Part shown: piece by piece, positions 5,765-6,888 of the stretch
How the letters are laid out: each line of letters opens with the position of its first letter
How positions within the stretch are numbered: the stretch's first letter is position 1
From: an uncultured Treponema sp.
Lineage (GTDB): Bacteria; Spirochaetota; Spirochaetia; Treponematales; Treponemataceae
DNA: 6,888 nt
Direction of reading: 5' to 3'
Assembly (NCBI GenBank): GCA_937900125.1
Contig: CALCEK010000255.1
Span: 1-6,888, forward strand
Notes under the pieces: model-generated
Databases searched by the model: none
What the model saw: only the letters and a program-made list of their open reading frames with translations
Told to the model about the DNA's origin: nothing
Translations under genes and position numbers: made by a program

Positions 5765-6032
5765 ATCCCCGATTTTGTTATTGCTTTTTGGAAAGAACAC
5801 AAAATGCCTAACAAGCCGTTCATTGAGCGAAAAAAATATCTTTTTGCAAAGGGATTCTTTGTGACAACGCTAAGTGTGCATGTTTTGCGAATAAGACCTT
5901 GCCTAATCTGTTTAATTGGAATATAATGAATTTAAAGTAATGCGAGAATCAAGGCTAACAAAAGGGCAGTGTGGCAATTACCACGGCTTTTGCGATTTTT
6001 GGCGATTTCCTCAATAAAAAAGGTGGAGAAGT
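5765..6032. other. Divergent intergenic region
   Basis: About 300 bases (from 5729) separate the two divergent units. Besides both promoters it holds a roughly 100-base leader before the STAS gene, with a weak hairpin GTGG/CCAC at 5971-5984. A 40-codon plus-strand frame (5804-5926) is open but overlaps the STAS promoter and is not credited. I see nothing else in 5765-5898. Confidence 0.6.
5899..5927 (+). promoter_or_regulatory. Promoter of the STAS gene
   Basis: TTGCCT (5899-5904, 4 of 6) and a consensus TATAAT (5922-5927) are separated by 17 bases. Transcription should start near 5934, giving a leader of about 100 bases before the ATG at 6033. Confidence 0.7.
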
Positions 6033-6581
6033 ATGAGTAATAGCGAGCTTGTACCAGATTTTGATACGGAAAAAGACGACAGCTTAAAGATGACGCTTGA
6101 AACAATTCCCGATATTGAGCATGGAATTTTGATAACACTAAACGGATATATAGATACTTACAATTCTATGTATTTTCAAAAGCAAATTGGAAAAGTAATT
6201 GGTGCGCATTTTTCTAATCTTGTTTTTAATTGTTCAAGCCTAAATTACGTTTCTTCTACAGGCATCGGGGCGTTTACATCTTTTTTAAAGCAGGTAAAAC
6301 CGCTCAACGGCGACATTGTTCTTATGAGCATTCAGCCAAAAGTGTACGAGGTTTTTCAGCTTTTGGGATTTAGCCAATTTTTTAATATCAAAGAAACCCT
6401 TATTGACGCAATCGACTTCTTTAAAAATGGAAAGCCCGCCGACGATTCTGTGTTTCCAAAAGTTTTTAATTGCCCAGTTTGTTCACGGCGACTAAAAGCA
6501 ACAAAAAGCGGACGTTTTAGATGTTCCGATTGTAAATCGATTCTTGCAATTGACCAGCAAGCCCACGTTTTTATGGGTTAA
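6033..6581 (+). CDS. STAS-domain anti-sigma factor antagonist with C-terminal zinc ribbon
   Basis: A 182-residue cytosolic protein. Residues of about 22-130 form a STAS domain of the SpoIIAA/RsbV type, which in known systems binds an anti-sigma kinase and is controlled by serine phosphorylation. The phosphosite region reads YVSSTGIG (72-79) where SpoIIAA has DSSGLG: the aspartate is replaced by Ser74, but the phosphorylatable serine is kept as Ser75. The C-terminal 40 residues form a zinc-ribbon, CPVC (147-150) and CSDC (164-167), ending in a Gly-rich RFRC loop; a fused ribbon is unusual for this family and suggests binding to protein or nucleic acid. The ATG has AGGTGGAG just upstream (6021-6028). 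It is transcribed away from the polyene-type operon, and a probable sensor gene follows in the same direction. No anti-sigma kinase or phosphatase domain is visible in the window. Confidence 0.85.
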   Translation: MSNSELVPDFDTEKDDSLKMTLETIPDIEHGILITLNGYIDTYNSMYFQKQIGKVIGAHFSNLVFNCSSLNYVSSTGIGAFTSFLKQVKPLNGDIVLMSIQPKVYEVFQLLGFSQFFNIKETLIDAIDFFKNGKPADDSVFPKVFNCPVCSRRLKATKSGRFRCSDCKSILAIDQQAHVFMG

Positions 6582-6638
6582 ATTGCGCGTAATTCTTTAC
6601 AAGTGGCGGACTTTTGTTTGTGGCGCAAAGAATTGTAT

Positions 6639-6888
6639 ATGCAAAAGAAAATAAGTGCAAAAGTGCTTTTTGTTGAGTTTTTCTTTTTGATTTTTACAAA
6701 TTTTTTGTTTGCAAAAGAAATTATTTTAAACGACCATTCTAGGATTACTGAATTGAGCAATTTTAGAATTTTAGGCGAATTTGACTTATACAAAACAAAC
6801 GATTTTTCTTTGCCAGCGGATTTTAGAACGTTAAATCACGAAGGCGGAATGGAATTAACAGTTTTGCAAATTATAAAACAAGGGCAAT
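6639..6888 (+). CDS. N-terminus of an exported or membrane sensor protein (partial, 7TMR-DISM-like)
   Basis: The frame runs from an ATG at 6639 off the window end (83 codons seen). Residues 1-25 look like a signal peptide: MQKKISAK, then a Phe/Leu-rich core ending FLFA before KE. The following ILGEFDLYKTNDFSLPADF (44-62) resembles the 'GxWEFYxxxLLxPxDF' opening of 7TMR-DISM periplasmic sensing domains, which sit on membrane proteins carrying phosphatase, kinase or cyclase output domains. Next to a STAS protein, a SpoIIE-type phosphatase output would make sense, but the output domain is outside the window. The ribosome site is weak; TTG at 6633 and GTG at 6603 are in-frame alternatives. The gene lies 57 bases after the STAS stop without an evident terminator, so co-transcription is likely. 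Confidence 0.6.
   Translation, partial: MQKKISAKVLFVEFFFLIFTNFLFAKEIILNDHSRITELSNFRILGEFDLYKTNDFSLPADFRTLNHEGGMELTVLQIIKQGQ

Noticed and set aside
5729..5800. Longer N-terminus of the lipoprotein (24 extra residues)
   Set aside because: It overlaps the strong promoter and would add a charged extension in front of an otherwise normal lipoprotein signal peptide. A TTG start at 5764 would use the -35 box as its first codons.
5804..5926. 40-codon plus-strand frame with a GGAAAG ribosome-site-like sequence
   Set aside because: Its end overlaps the -35 and -10 boxes of the STAS promoter, its composition is not convincing, and nothing in it is recognisable.

Overview
This moderately AT-rich window most resembles a host-associated Treponema-type spirochaete. 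The basis is indirect: a STAS anti-sigma-antagonist protein with a C-terminal zinc ribbon next to a probable membrane sensor, a short phenylalanine-rich lipoprotein signal with a relaxed lipobox (FVSC), and codon use typical of low-GC Gram-negatives. I cannot confirm the genus without a search.

Layout. Positions 1-72 may hold the last codons of a plus-strand gene ending in a run of nine G. A minus-strand ADP-ribosylglycohydrolase follows (69-884). From 885 to 1342 lies a gene-free stretch with a candidate promoter, a cluster of GC-rich hairpins resembling an interspersed repeat, a possible gene remnant and two tandem terminators. The core is a tight minus-strand operon (5728 down to 1343) of five genes: a DUF3261-like lipoprotein, a ketosynthase (ApeO-like), a hot-dog dehydratase (ApeP-like), a FabG-like ketoreductase (ApeQ-like) and a second ketosynthase (ApeR-like). 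A divergent plus-strand pair starts at 6033: the STAS/zinc-ribbon protein, then the 5' end of a secreted or membrane sensor cut by the window edge.

How the genes work together. Lipoprotein-KS-DH-KR-KS is, from memory, the gene order at the tail of aryl polyene (APE) pigment clusters of Gram-negative bacteria. The four enzymes make up most of an elongation cycle: condensation, ketoreduction and dehydration without enoyl reduction, which would give a conjugated polyene chain on an acyl carrier protein. The lipoprotein would act in the envelope, where APE lipids end up. The carrier proteins, chain-length-factor partner, starter-unit enzymes, acyltransferases and exporter of a complete cluster are not in the window, and the operon is closed by a promoter on one side and terminators on the other. 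It is therefore either one piece of a split APE pathway or a reduced variant.

Regulation. The operon has a near-consensus sigma70-type promoter whose -10 box ends seven bases before the lipoprotein ATG, which predicts a leaderless or nearly leaderless mRNA. Two overlapping palindromes cover the -10 box and start site. Genes are joined by 4-base overlaps or a 2-base gap, except for a 102-base gap between dehydratase and reductase that holds a long imperfect inverted repeat.
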